From: Candidatus Gastranaerophilales bacterium HUM_1
Lineage (GTDB): Bacteria; Cyanobacteriota; Vampirovibrionia; Gastranaerophilales; Gastranaerophilaceae
Direction of reading: 5' to 3'
Length of the DNA: 64,000 nucleotides
NCBI GenBank assembly: GCA_002103105.1
Contig: DAAY01000005.1
Location: 215,636-279,635, forward strand
The notes beneath the pieces were generated by a model that was given only the letters and a program-made list of their open reading frames with translations, did not search any database and was not told the DNA's origin. Shown one piece after another: positions 1 through 8,208 of the stretch (positions within the stretch are counted from its first letter, which is position 1; each line of letters opens with the position of its first letter). Position numbers and translations under genes: made by a program.

Positions 1-1
1 C

Positions 2-1726
2 AGGAATTGAAGCAGCTTTGTCGCCCAAAATCCATAAACGTAATCCATTTGCTAATACAATATTTGGTCTTACTTTTGCAAACGCACCTTGTTTACTATT
101 TATAGATAAATAACCAGAACCACCGTTACCTTTTGCGGCTTCCAACACAGCTTTATTTACACTTACATTATTTTCAGCGGTAAAAGCGTTACAATAGGTT
201 GAATCTGGAACAATATTCCAATTTGAATGAATTAATTCACATAGACGTTTGCCTTTGATAATTGGAGCATTTGGAACACATACTTCAGTAATTTTATCAG
301 TATGATACCCGTCTGCACATTTAGTTTTTTTACAACGTTCAGCAGAAGTACCTGCTTTTTCCATCTCATAACCATTTGCACATTCACAAGCCGTACCATT
401 ATATACAGAGTGCTCTGGACAACACCAATCTTTTACAGGATTATATTCACCCGTACAATATCTACAATAATCAGTGTCGGTATTTGCGGCAACAGAAGTT
501 GTTCCCGCATAATTGTTATATGCAGTTCTTGCAGAAGCAGAAACTGTCGTAGGAGCATATGAATTGTAGCCAGATTTAGAAGCACAACAAACTTTTTCAT
601 TATTTGCAGTTACCGAACCTGTTCTACATACACAATTTATACTTTCAGATTCATTTTCATCTGTCGTAACCTCATTAGCATTTCTCATACCATAATATGG
701 AGCACTTTTACAAACATTTGGCATTTTAGGAGCTGTTACGGGTAAAAAGCTAGTAGATCCAGAGGAACCAGAATCAGAAGGACGAGTTACATAGGAATCA
801 CAGTAACTATAAACGGTTGTAGTACCATCTTCATCATCAACCTCTTCGTTAGTTCTCAATTCAGTCTTAACTTTATAGGTATTCTCATTATCATCAGTAC
901 CATTGCAGTAAGTAGCTAAAGCAGAACAATATGAAGCAAAAGATTTCTTTTGCTTTAAATAACCTTCTAATGTTGCCAAAGCAGAATTAACTTTATCTGT
1001 ATCTTGTACCGTTCCGCTAGAAGTAGTCTTTTCATAAGCAGATCCTAAAAAACAACCATTTGAAGGTAATAAACTTCTAACAACAGCGAAATTATAGTTA
1101 TAATCTGTAGATATAACTTTTCCATTTGAATCTATATGTTGCTTATTTCCCCAAGTAGCAGAAGAAGTACCTGATGCTCCTTCTTCTTCATGAGTCATCA
1201 ACTCTGAACACGTATAATATCTAGTGGAACCATCTGCTTTTGTTGGGTTTTCTTCATTCTTTACATTTTCACCATTTTGACAAACCCTAAACATCAACAC
1301 TGCTTCATCATACATATCACTAGCAATAGTCGAATCCAAAGTCTCATCATCAGCAAAACTCTTCGGAAATAAATTTTTAAATACAAAATGTTCTGTATAA
1401 GCAAATCTTGTACCAATATTAGAAAATACAGATTTTATATTAACAAGAAAAGTATTTTTCTTCACATTCCCAGCAATTTTTGTAGAATCATCGAATTGAG
1501 ATTTGTACATTCCATCTTCAGGGTCACCAAGAGCAACAATTTGACCGCCCAATTTTTCAACATTTCGATATGCCATATAATAAGCATATTCATCTGATTT
1601 CGCCAATTGATTTTGAATAATTGGAACTATAATAACAATTAACAAAGCGACAATCATTACAGCAATTGCCAACTCCATTAATGAAAAACCAGCTTTTTTA
1701 TTTTTTTTATCCTTGAAGACTCTCAT
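2..1726 (-). CDS. Large type IV prepilin-like protein, Cys-rich C-terminal half (3' end outside window)
   Basis: The frame is open from an ATG at 1726 to the window edge, at least 575 residues. Residues 13-17 read G-FSLME, the prepilin peptidase cleavage and methylation motif with the +5 glutamate, followed by an uninterrupted hydrophobic stretch (AIAVMIVALLIVIIVPII). This is the N-terminus of class III signal-peptide pilins and pseudopilins. The rest is far longer than a typical 150-200 residue pilin. Its distal part is rich in Cys, Gly, Asn and Thr, with CC and CxC pairs resembling EGF-like or disulfide-knotted modules. Inferred role: a surface-exposed minor pilin, tip adhesin or secretion pseudopilin. 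No pilus assembly genes are in the window. The pilin motif is certain; the function of the C-terminal part is unknown. Confidence 0.85.
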   Translation of the reverse strand, partial: MRVFKDKKNKKAGFSLMELAIAVMIVALLIVIIVPIIQNQLAKSDEYAYYMAYRNVEKLGGQIVALGDPEDGMYKSQFDDSTKIAGNVKKNTFLVNIKSVFSNIGTRFAYTEHFVFKNLFPKSFADDETLDSTIASDMYDEAVLMFRVCQNGENVKNEENPTKADGSTRYYTCSELMTHEEEGASGTSSATWGNKQHIDSNGKVISTDYNYNFAVVRSLLPSNGCFLGSAYEKTTSSGTVQDTDKVNSALATLEGYLKQKKSFASYCSALATYCNGTDDNENTYKVKTELRTNEEVDDEDGTTTVYSYCDSYVTRPSDSGSSGSTSFLPVTAPKMPNVCKSAPYYGMRNANEVTTDENESESINCVCRTGSVTANNEKVCCASKSGYNSYAPTTVSASARTAYNNYAGTTSVAANTDTDYCRYCTGEYNPVKDWCCPEHSVYNGTACECANGYEMEKAGTSAERCKKTKCADGYHTDKITEVCVPNAPIIKGKRLCELIHSNWNIVPDSTYCNAFTAENNVSVNKAVLEAAKGNGGSGYLSINSKQGAFAKVRPNIVLANGLRLWILGDKAASIP

Positions 1727-1752
1727 CAGACCCCCATTCATATTAAATTACA

Positions 1753-2583
1753 TTATTTTAATTCTAACATTGCATTTTCATAATCTTCTTTATTTGGAGC
1801 TTTACCATGCCAACCCGCATTGTTTTCCATAAAAGAAACACCTTTGCCCTTAACAGTATTAGCAACTATTATTGTAGGCTTATCAGATAATTTTGAAGAT
1901 TCAATAGCATCATATATTTCCTGTAAATTATGACCATCAATTTCTAAAACATTCCAGTTAAAAGCTTTTAACTTTGCTGGCAAATTATCAATAGACATAA
2001 CAGTTTCCGTATTACCATCAATTTGTAATCTATTTCTATCAATGATTGCAGTAAGGTTATTCAAGTGTCTATGCGGAGCTTGCATCATCGCCTCCCAAAC
2101 ACTGCCTTCTTGCATTTCACCATCTCCAAGTAATACATATACTCTAGCAGGATTTTTATCAATTTTCAAAGACATGGCAATACCACAAGCAATAGACAAA
2201 CCTTGTCCCAAAGAACCAGAAGCTACTTCAACCCCTGGACAACATAAAGAAGGATGTCCTTGCAATCTAGCTCCAAATTTTCTAAAAGTTTTCAATTCAG
2301 CTTTTGGAATAAAACCAACCTGAAAAAGAACTGAATAGTAAACTGGCGAAACATGACCTTTTGAAAGAACAAACCTATCACGAGATTGGTATTCTGGAGA
2401 AGATTTGCCATCAACAGCATGTTTCATACACTTGTTAAACAAAACCGTCATAATATCACATGACGATAATGAGCCACCAATATGTCCAGACTGAGCTTCA
2501 TAAACCATTTTAATCACATTTTGACGATTTTCACAGCTTAATTCTTTAAGTTTATTTAATTCTTGTTCTGATAAAGTAATCAT
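1753..2583 (-). CDS. tktN: Transketolase, N-terminal (TPP-binding) subunit
   Basis: At 276 residues this is the first half of a transketolase, which transfers two-carbon units in the non-oxidative pentose phosphate pathway. The TPP pyrophosphate/Mg-binding motif is visible as GDGEMQEG followed by LNN about 20 residues later. The SKGHVSP and HPS segments typical of family N-halves are also present. The C-terminal half is a separate gene at 25333-26301, so the enzyme is probably a two-subunit complex. The ATG overlaps the stop of the upstream glycosyltransferase by one base (TAATG), which indicates translational coupling and one transcript. Confidence 0.93.
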   Translation of the reverse strand: MITLSEQELNKLKELSCENRQNVIKMVYEAQSGHIGGSLSSCDIMTVLFNKCMKHAVDGKSSPEYQSRDRFVLSKGHVSPVYYSVLFQVGFIPKAELKTFRKFGARLQGHPSLCCPGVEVASGSLGQGLSIACGIAMSLKIDKNPARVYVLLGDGEMQEGSVWEAMMQAPHRHLNNLTAIIDRNRLQIDGNTETVMSIDNLPAKLKAFNWNVLEIDGHNLQEIYDAIESSKLSDKPTIIVANTVKGKGVSFMENNAGWHGKAPNKEDYENAMLELK

Positions 2584-3296
2584 TATTTTGAAAACCTTTC
2601 TTTTAAAACTTTTAAAACAAATAATGGTAATGTCGGGAATATTCTCTTAAATCTCTTAGGTTCTTTAAGAGTTCTATATAACCATTCCAAGCCTAATTTC
2701 TGATATATTTTAGGAGCTCTTTCTACAACCCCAGCCCAAACATCAAAACTTCCACCTAAACCTATCAAGGTAGAATTTGGCAATTTTTCTTTAATATTAT
2801 GTATGAAAAATTCTTGTTTAGGCGAACCTAAGGCAACTAATATCAAATCTGGATTTGCTGAAATTACAGATGCAATAATATCTTCATCATTATCAAAATA
2901 GCCATCATGGGAATATACAACATTTAGATTTTTATATTCTTTTGACAAATTTTCAATTGCAGAATCAACAACTCCAGGTTTTGCACCAATCATAGCAACA
3001 GACTTTCCCGAAGCTGTAAATTTTTCAACCAAAGCTTTACCTAAATCAATTCCAGCAATTCTTTTTACTTTATAACCAAGGATTTTAAGCCCAATTTCAA
3101 CGCCAATACCATCAGCGACAACAAGCTCTGCACTATTTATAATCTCTGCAAAATCAGGATTTTTCTGAGCGGCTGAAATCATTTCAGGATTAATCGTTAC
3201 AATTTGTCCATGCTTTGAATAAGCCCAATCAACAGCTTGTTCAAAAGTAAAACTATCAACATCAAATCCCTGTATTTTGACTAAATTTCTGTCCAT
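2583..3296 (-). CDS. WecG/TagA/CpsF family glycosyltransferase (GT26)
   Basis: This 237-residue protein has the family's usual length and signatures: TINPEMISAAQ near the N-terminus, the VVADGIGVE segment with the catalytic Asp, LVALGSPKQE, and the C-terminal GGSFDVWAG...RAP...GLEWLYR block. Family members add N-acetylmannosaminuronic acid or N-acetylmannosamine to lipid-linked GlcNAc during enterobacterial common antigen, teichoic acid or exopolysaccharide synthesis, at the cytoplasmic membrane. The acceptor here cannot be told. The gene is followed, with a one-base overlap, by a transketolase half, an unusual partner. A TATAAT box lies six bases before its ATG, so the transcript is probably leaderless. 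Confidence 0.9.
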   Translation of the reverse strand: MDRNLVKIQGFDVDSFTFEQAVDWAYSKHGQIVTINPEMISAAQKNPDFAEIINSAELVVADGIGVEIGLKILGYKVKRIAGIDLGKALVEKFTASGKSVAMIGAKPGVVDSAIENLSKEYKNLNVVYSHDGYFDNDEDIIASVISANPDLILVALGSPKQEFFIHNIKEKLPNSTLIGLGGSFDVWAGVVERAPKIYQKLGLEWLYRTLKEPKRFKRIFPTLPLFVLKVLKERFSK

Positions 3297-3302
3297 AAGA
3301 CT

Positions 3303-3308
3303 ATTATA
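3303..3308 (-). promoter_or_regulatory. -10 box of a probable leaderless promoter for the WecG-like gene
   Basis: A perfect TATAAT on the minus strand ends six bases before the ATG. Transcription starting 6-7 bases after the box would begin at the start codon. There is no Shine-Dalgarno sequence between them. The -35 region is poor. Confidence 0.55.
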
Positions 3309-3329
3309 CCATATTATTCAAAATTATGC

Positions 3330-3335
3330 TATAAT
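3330..3335 (+). promoter_or_regulatory. -10 box of a probable leaderless promoter for the exported protein at 3342
   Basis: A perfect TATAAT lies exactly six bases before the ATG, with no ribosome binding site. It faces the promoter of the divergent WecG-like gene within a 45-base intergenic region. Confidence 0.55.
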
Positions 3336-3341
3336 TTATAT

Positions 3342-4184
3342 ATGAAAAATATATTCAAAATAATTTGGGGAGTAACAATGCTAATCTGCTTCGCTCAAGG
3401 AGTTCAAGCAGCACAATTTGAAGTTTTAGTTCTTCCTACGGGAATTTTTTCAACTTGCTCTAATTATTTTTGTTTTCCAGATGTGTCTGAAATTATTGCA
3501 GAGGATGTTATAACTAATCTTAATGAATATAATTCAATAAAGGCGAAAAACCTTTCAGACATTAGGAGAGAACTAAATAATAATGACTCTTTAAAATTTG
3601 AAACAGAAAATATGCTTAATAATTTTGAAAAAACAAATAACGTTGATTTTAAAACTCTTAAGGATATTTCTCAAAAATTCAATGTCAAATCTATTTTGTT
3701 AATTTCTAGTAATACTGTTACCCCCAAAAACAATATAAAGAGGAACTTATGGGAAGTTTTAGAAATATCAAATGCTTTCAAAACAACAACACCATATATA
3801 TTACAAACATCCGCAGTTTTAACAGATAACGTCAACGATATTATTATGTGGAGTAGCAAATACTCCAAAACTGTTACTGATTCAAACGTATTTTACTTAG
3901 CTCAAAACCAAGCACAAGCAGCCTCACAACTTGAAAAAATAAAGCTATACTCTAAAAATAATATCTCACAAAATATATCACAAAACATCCATCTTCGATT
4001 TTTCCCAAAAGATGTACGAACATTTAGTGTTAATAAACAAAATTCAAATCCAGACCAACCTGAAGAAAAGAAATTTGTTCCTAACGCACTTGAACACTTG
4101 ATTACACCACAAATGATAAAAGAATTAGATGAAGGTCAAGCTAATACTTCTGATCCTACTGATGATTTTATCTTTGAATTTTAA
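3342..4184 (+). CDS. Exported protein of unknown function
   Basis: This 280-residue protein begins with a signal peptide: a short basic N-terminus, a hydrophobic core and a VQAAQ cleavage region near residue 24. The mature part has an alpha/beta pattern (VLVLPTG..., DVSEIIAEDVITNLN, KAKNLSDIRREL, LKDISQKFNVKSILLIS). This weakly recalls periplasmic nucleotide-binding-like folds of the LpoB/CsgG type, in which a helper protein probes the activity of several subunits. That likeness is an impression only. The C-terminus is polar and disordered-looking. The gene is divergent from the WecG-like gene and stands alone. Confidence 0.75.
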   Translation: MKNIFKIIWGVTMLICFAQGVQAAQFEVLVLPTGIFSTCSNYFCFPDVSEIIAEDVITNLNEYNSIKAKNLSDIRRELNNNDSLKFETENMLNNFEKTNNVDFKTLKDISQKFNVKSILLISSNTVTPKNNIKRNLWEVLEISNAFKTTTPYILQTSAVLTDNVNDIIMWSSKYSKTVTDSNVFYLAQNQAQAASQLEKIKLYSKNNISQNISQNIHLRFFPKDVRTFSVNKQNSNPDQPEEKKFVPNALEHLITPQMIKELDEGQANTSDPTDDFIFEF

Positions 4185-4324
4185 TCCGCCAAATTTGTGA
4201 CACCAATTATAATTTTATCAATATGATTTAAGCTATCAATTAAATCGAAATATGCGATTATTGTAACAAGAGAAAGTACAATTATAAAATATCGTTTTAA
4301 CATAACCTTCAAAGGATAAATCAT
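4181..4324 (-). CDS. Possible 47-residue single-pass membrane protein
   Basis: A short frame from an ATG at 4324 encodes a basic start, a hydrophobic stretch (YFIIVLSLVTIIAYF) and a polar tail, the layout of a small membrane protein. Its stop overlaps the end of the convergent gene. It lacks a well-spaced ribosome binding site: an AGGAG lies about 17 bases upstream and better fits a 33-residue frame in another phase. This could be chance. Confidence 0.25.
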   Translation of the reverse strand: MIYPLKVMLKRYFIIVLSLVTIIAYFDLIDSLNHIDKIIIGVTNLAD

Positions 4325-4526
4325 AATAAAACATTTTCACTCTCCTAAATAATGACAAATATAGGGCAAATTTTGCTAAATGAAAGTTGAGATATAATTG
4401 TATTTATTTGTTTAAAATATCTTGTTAATATATCTTAATACTTATAAATATACTATTGCATTTTTGAATTATAGATTTAAAATATGAGTGTATTTAGTAC
4501 AATAAATAAAAGATAGCGTATGAAAA
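4325..4526. other. AT-rich intergenic region
   Basis: There is no supported gene or RNA here. The segment is very AT-rich and holds the untranslated region and presumably the promoter for the gene at 4527. I could not settle on a single -35/-10 pair. Confidence 0.5.
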
Positions 4527-5072
4527 ATGTCATTTATCCAAAAAGTATGCCAAAGGCTGGGCGAAAATAACAAGCCTATTTATACCGTTATGGCTATTGC
4601 TTGCGGTAAAGGTACTGTTAGACCAATACTAAGTATTACAGACAAAAAAGAAAAACCAGACGCAAGAAAATATGCAGCCCTTAGAGAATTGATGACCGAA
4701 TTTATTGGAGTTCCTACAACAATGGGAATGGGATTAATTGCTGAAAGTCTAACTGGTTTAGTTGCAAAGAAAGGAACGATTGAATATAAGCATGCGAACG
4801 CAATATTATCCTTTTTAGGAATATGTCTTGCTGCTGGATATTTTGTTCCAAAGTTTTGTAATTTAGGCATGCCTCCAATTATGAAGAAATTAATGCCAAA
4901 TTACGACCCAAATGCAACATCTGACTCTGTTCCAACAGTACCAAATGTAAAAAAAACTGAGGTTATCACTAAACCGACTGGAAGCAAAAAACCAAATGGC
5001 CCTAGAAGTTTAAACTACTATTCTCAAGTAGGTACAAGCATGCCGTATTATCGTGCAGAAATGCGAGTGTAA
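4527..5072 (+). CDS. Lineage-specific membrane protein, paralogue of the next gene (A)
   Basis: This 181-residue protein of unknown function has two hydrophobic segments (around residues 58-75 and 88-110) and a polar, Pro/Lys-rich tail. The segment around residues 45-60 (ARKYAALRELMTEFIG) matches KKYAATKELLYQSFCLG in the next gene, and both are preceded by a short G..RP motif. The two genes are therefore related. Their stop and start are three bases apart, so they form one operon. I do not recognise a known family. A role in the envelope is inferred from the membrane segments only. Confidence 0.75.
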   Translation: MSFIQKVCQRLGENNKPIYTVMAIACGKGTVRPILSITDKKEKPDARKYAALRELMTEFIGVPTTMGMGLIAESLTGLVAKKGTIEYKHANAILSFLGICLAAGYFVPKFCNLGMPPIMKKLMPNYDPNATSDSVPTVPNVKKTEVITKPTGSKKPNGPRSLNYYSQVGTSMPYYRAEMRV

Positions 5073-5075
5073 ATT

Positions 5076-5729
5076 ATGGAAATTAAACCTGTAACACAAG
5101 CAACATCACCAATAAAAAGATTATTAACAAATCCTAAAGCCGCACAGTTTGCTCAAAGCACAATTTGTGCCATATCTGTTGAAACAACACTAAAAGCCTT
5201 AGGCAGACCAACATTTATCTATTTTGATAAAAATGCAAATGGAAGATCAAAAAAATATGCCGCAACTAAAGAATTATTATATCAATCATTTTGCTTAGGT
5301 TTGTACTTAGGTTTTATCAATAAGGTTAAAAAGCCTGCATATAATATAATCAAAAAACATTTCTTTAATGATAAAGAACAACTAAGAAAACTTGATTTAT
5401 ATGATTCATTCCAAGCAAAAATTGATAAAGCCGCAAAAGAAGATAAAAAAGGACTTCGAGAAGAATTTGCAAAACTTATTCATGAAAATAAGGACTACAA
5501 ACTAGGAAAAGGAGTTCACGAATTAAGTTCAATTGGCTCAACTGTATTTATCTTAGCACTTTGTGCTCCTATTCTATCCCAAATTATATTACACCCAGTA
5601 ATGGATTTAATATTCAAAAATAAAGATAAGAAAAACAATACAAGTCCTGTTAAAGAACAAAATCCAATTAACTCAAACTCCACAATTACAGAAACGAAAG
5701 AGATTGAAAAATCTGAAGGCGAAATTTAA
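5076..5729 (+). CDS. Lineage-specific membrane protein, paralogue of the previous gene (B)
   Basis: This 217-residue protein shares the RP...(R/K)KYAA.(R/K)EL core with its upstream neighbour but has a charged insert of about 50 residues (KEDKKGLREEFAK...) before the second hydrophobic segment (SIGSTVFILALCAPILSQIIL). The C-terminus is polar with Asn/Lys/Glu-rich disorder. It is co-transcribed with gene A and ends at a strong hairpin terminator. Function unknown; the pair may form a heteromeric membrane complex. Confidence 0.75.
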   Translation: MEIKPVTQATSPIKRLLTNPKAAQFAQSTICAISVETTLKALGRPTFIYFDKNANGRSKKYAATKELLYQSFCLGLYLGFINKVKKPAYNIIKKHFFNDKEQLRKLDLYDSFQAKIDKAAKEDKKGLREEFAKLIHENKDYKLGKGVHELSSIGSTVFILALCAPILSQIILHPVMDLIFKNKDKKNNTSPVKEQNPINSNSTITETKEIEKSEGEI

Positions 5730-5750
5730 CAGAAAAATTTATAGACACAG

Positions 5751-5782
5751 GAAAGAGAAACGAATTTCGTTTCTCTTTTTTC
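5751..5782 (+). terminator. Rho-independent terminator after the paralogue pair
   Basis: A 13-base perfect stem (AAAGAGAAACGAA with its complement) is followed by a T run, 20 bases after the stop. Confidence 0.85.
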
Positions 5783-5790
5783 AGAATAAA

Positions 5791-5820
5791 ATAAAAAGAC
5801 CTATTAAATAGGTCTTTTTA
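5791..5820 (-). terminator. Terminator downstream of tRNA-Leu
   Basis: The hairpin AAAAAGACCTA / TAGGTCTTTTT is symmetrical and can act on both strands. It sits directly after the tRNA 3' end on the minus strand. Confidence 0.8.
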
Positions 5821-5909
5821 TGGTGCCGATGGCCGGGGTCGAACCGGCACGAGGGTTGAACCTCACAAGATTTTGAGTCTAGCACGTCTACCAATTCCAT
5901 CACATCGGC
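5821..5909 (-). tRNA. tRNA-Leu (anticodon CAA)
   Basis: The acceptor stem GCCGATG pairs with CATCGGC, followed by an encoded ACCA end. The D-arm (TTGGTAGAC) and T-arm (GGTTCGACCCC) are typical. A long variable arm marks it as a class II tRNA. The seven-base anticodon loop CTCAAAA places CAA at positions 34-36, reading Leu codon TTG. The anticodon stem has one mismatch. It is a single gene with its own terminator. Confidence 0.93.
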
Positions 5910-6040
5910 TTATTAAGTTTTCATAAATTAATAATACCAAATAAATTTTATTTTTCAAGAACTTTTTTATTTACATTATTAGCCTTAATAAATCCAGTTG
6001 TTGAATAGCAAAAAACAGTAAGATAGAAGATAAAATAAAT

Positions 6041-6835
6041 ATGAAAACTTTTAGTATTTTTTTTACAACACTTATACTTTTCGCAAACTTATCAGCAAAT
6101 GCAACGACTTTTACAGGAGGGGTTACAAAAGTTGGGCAACAGGACAGCAATCAAGTCGTTGACGCTCAAACGAAGAAGGGAGTAGAATTCGCAAAAATTT
6201 CTATTCCTCAAAAGAATTACAGAACATATACCGATGGGAATGGGAATTTTCAACTTGATAATATTAAAATTACACAACCAACGATTATGAACATTGAAAA
6301 GGAAGGATACCGCCCATTTTCATTAACCATTAATAATGGAGAAAGTTTAAATAATCCAATGAAAGTTGAAATTGTGAAAAGCGAATCCGCAGACATTTCT
6401 CTTGATTCTGATATTATTCACCTTGGAGATAATAGTTATTCAAAAAACTCTGCCAATGCAGATGAGTTTAGGTTACAATCAAGTGGTCCATATTATTCAA
6501 AAGATTTTATAATGACAAGCAATGCAAAAAGAAGTGCAAATTATCTTGTAATTGGTTCAATTGTTGGACTTGATACAAAATTAGCAAAAGCGATGGGGCA
6601 AAACAGAATAAAAGGAGGAGCTTATTCTAGCCCCGCAGAAATATATTTTAATGGTCGCAAAATAGGAGAATTACAAGTTAATGGAGATGGACAAAGAATA
6701 AAAATTCCAAACGCTTTAATTGCCGCCGATTCTAAAAACCAAATCACAATTAAAACTGGACAAAACATGATGCCAAGTGACCACATAGATTACGACGATA
6801 TAGAAATTATGAACTTATCAATCTTAAGTGAATAG
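6041..6835 (+). CDS. Exported protein with carboxypeptidase-regulatory-like domain
   Basis: A signal peptide ends near residue 21 (ANLSANA). Residues about 40-100 form a CarboxypepD_reg-like beta-sandwich: VVDAQTKKGVEFAKISIP...TDGNGNFQLDNI...IEKEGYRPF. This is a transthyretin-like fold often used at cell surfaces and in outer-membrane receptors. The remaining 160 residues contain a second beta-rich part (GGAYSSPAEIYFNGRKIGEL) that may be a carbohydrate-binding-like domain; this is inference. The total is 264 residues. It stands alone between two terminators. A TAAAAT lies four bases before the ATG, hinting at a very short leader. Confidence 0.75.
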   Translation: MKTFSIFFTTLILFANLSANATTFTGGVTKVGQQDSNQVVDAQTKKGVEFAKISIPQKNYRTYTDGNGNFQLDNIKITQPTIMNIEKEGYRPFSLTINNGESLNNPMKVEIVKSESADISLDSDIIHLGDNSYSKNSANADEFRLQSSGPYYSKDFIMTSNAKRSANYLVIGSIVGLDTKLAKAMGQNRIKGGAYSSPAEIYFNGRKIGELQVNGDGQRIKIPNALIAADSKNQITIKTGQNMMPSDHIDYDDIEIMNLSILSE

Positions 6836-6836
6836 T

Positions 6837-6870
6837 AAAAAGTCGGCTACATTGTATGTAGCCGACTTTT
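6837..6870. terminator. Bidirectional terminator between the exported protein and ftsZ
   Basis: A 13-base stem AAAAGTCGGCTAC / GTAGCCGACTTTT with a small loop and A and T runs on either side serves the two convergent genes. Confidence 0.9.
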
Positions 6871-6887
6871 AAATACAATATTTTCAA

Positions 6888-8063
6888 CTATCTTTTTAAG
6901 AAATCTGGAATTTCAATATTTGTGAAATTTCTATTTCCATCAGATAATATAGATTTTGTTTGAGTATTAAATGCTCCAGAGAAGAAATCTGCCGCATTCA
7001 ATTGAGAAGATTCAGCATTACCAGTAGTTGAATCACCAAACTTCAATGAAGAAGCATTATTTTTCAATTCAAAACCAGTAGCAATAACAGTGATCTGAAT
7101 TTCACCTTGAATATTTTCATTTACTGCTGTACCAATGATAACAGTTGCATCATCCAATACTGCATCGTGAATAATTGAAGCTGCATCGCTAATTTCGTGA
7201 ATACCCATATCAGGTCCACCTGTAATGTTAACAATTACACCAGAAGCTCCATTGATTGAAGATTCAAGAAGTTGTGAATTGATAGCTTGTTGAGCAGCCT
7301 TAACAGCTCTACCTTCACCTTGAGCTCTACCAATACCCATAAGAGCAGAACCTGATGACTGCATAACAGTTTTAACATCCGCAAAGTCAACGTTGATGAT
7401 ACCTGGAACAGTGATAATATCAGAAATACCTTGAACACCTCTTAGTAATACTTCATCAACGATAGTAAATGACTCTTGAAGTGAAACTTGTCTATCAACA
7501 ACTTGAAGCAATTTATCGTTAGGAACAACAATTACTGCATCAACTGATTCTTTTAATTTATCAATACCAGAATTTGCTTGATTTTGTCTTTTCTTACCTT
7601 CCCAAGTAAATGGTTTAGTAACAACAGCAATAGTCAAAATTCCTAATTGTTTTGCCAATCTAGCAACAACAGGAGCAGCACCAGTACCAGTACCACCGCC
7701 CATGCCAGCAGTGATAAATACCATATCAGCACCTTCTAAAGCTTGAGTAATTTCTTGTTGAGCTTCTTCAGCAGCTTTTTCCCCAACGGAAGGATCTCCG
7801 CCTGCACCCAAACCTTGTGTAGAAGCAGAACCCAATTGAATTCTGTTCTTTGTTTGTCCGTCAACCAAAACTTGTAAGTCTGTATTCATTAACCAAAATT
7901 CAACACCAGAAAGTCCAGATCTAATCATTCGGTTAACAGCATTGCCACCGCCACCGCCAACACCAACAACTTTGATATTAGTTGGATTAGCACCTAGTCT
8001 TGAAGTTTGATTGTTTGACGGGTCATCTTTTCTTGCAAAGATGTCTGAAACGATATTTTCCAC
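6888..8063 (-). CDS. ftsZ: Cell division GTPase FtsZ
   Basis: This is the tubulin-like GTPase that polymerises into the division ring. At 391 residues it is a normal length. The glycine-rich nucleotide site (VGVGGGGGNAVNRM near residue 35), the tubulin signature GGGTGTG at 122-128 and the T7-loop region are intact. A Ser/Asn-rich linker leads to the conserved C-terminal tail IPDFLKR, the docking site for FtsA/ZipA-type partners. The start codon is GTG, supported by AGAGGT seven bases upstream. It is a single-gene unit, convergent with an exported protein. Confidence 0.98.
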   Translation of the reverse strand: MENIVSDIFARKDDPSNNQTSRLGANPTNIKVVGVGGGGGNAVNRMIRSGLSGVEFWLMNTDLQVLVDGQTKNRIQLGSASTQGLGAGGDPSVGEKAAEEAQQEITQALEGADMVFITAGMGGGTGTGAAPVVARLAKQLGILTIAVVTKPFTWEGKKRQNQANSGIDKLKESVDAVIVVPNDKLLQVVDRQVSLQESFTIVDEVLLRGVQGISDIITVPGIINVDFADVKTVMQSSGSALMGIGRAQGEGRAVKAAQQAINSQLLESSINGASGVIVNITGGPDMGIHEISDAASIIHDAVLDDATVIIGTAVNENIQGEIQITVIATGFELKNNASSLKFGDSTTGNAESSQLNAADFFSGAFNTQTKSILSDGNRNFTNIEIPDFLKR

Positions 8064-8208
8064 GTTATTTACCTCTTAAATTGTAATATTACTTTTTATT
8101 TCCTAAAACATATAACTACCAATTACGTAATTATAACAATATAGTATTGTAAATAGGGAAAAAGTACAATAATTTTCAGTTAATTATGACAAAAAATTAA
8201 TATTCGAT

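Noticed and set aside
302..1597. Plus-strand frames of 86 and 69 residues at the left edge
   Set aside because: They lie antisense to the truncated prepilin gene, are Cys/Thr/Ile-biased and lack ribosome sites.
4292..4324. A 33-residue minus-strand frame with a good AGGAG site
   Set aside because: The product is an aromatic-rich, unstructured peptide overlapping the better membrane-protein-like frame. Neither is secure.
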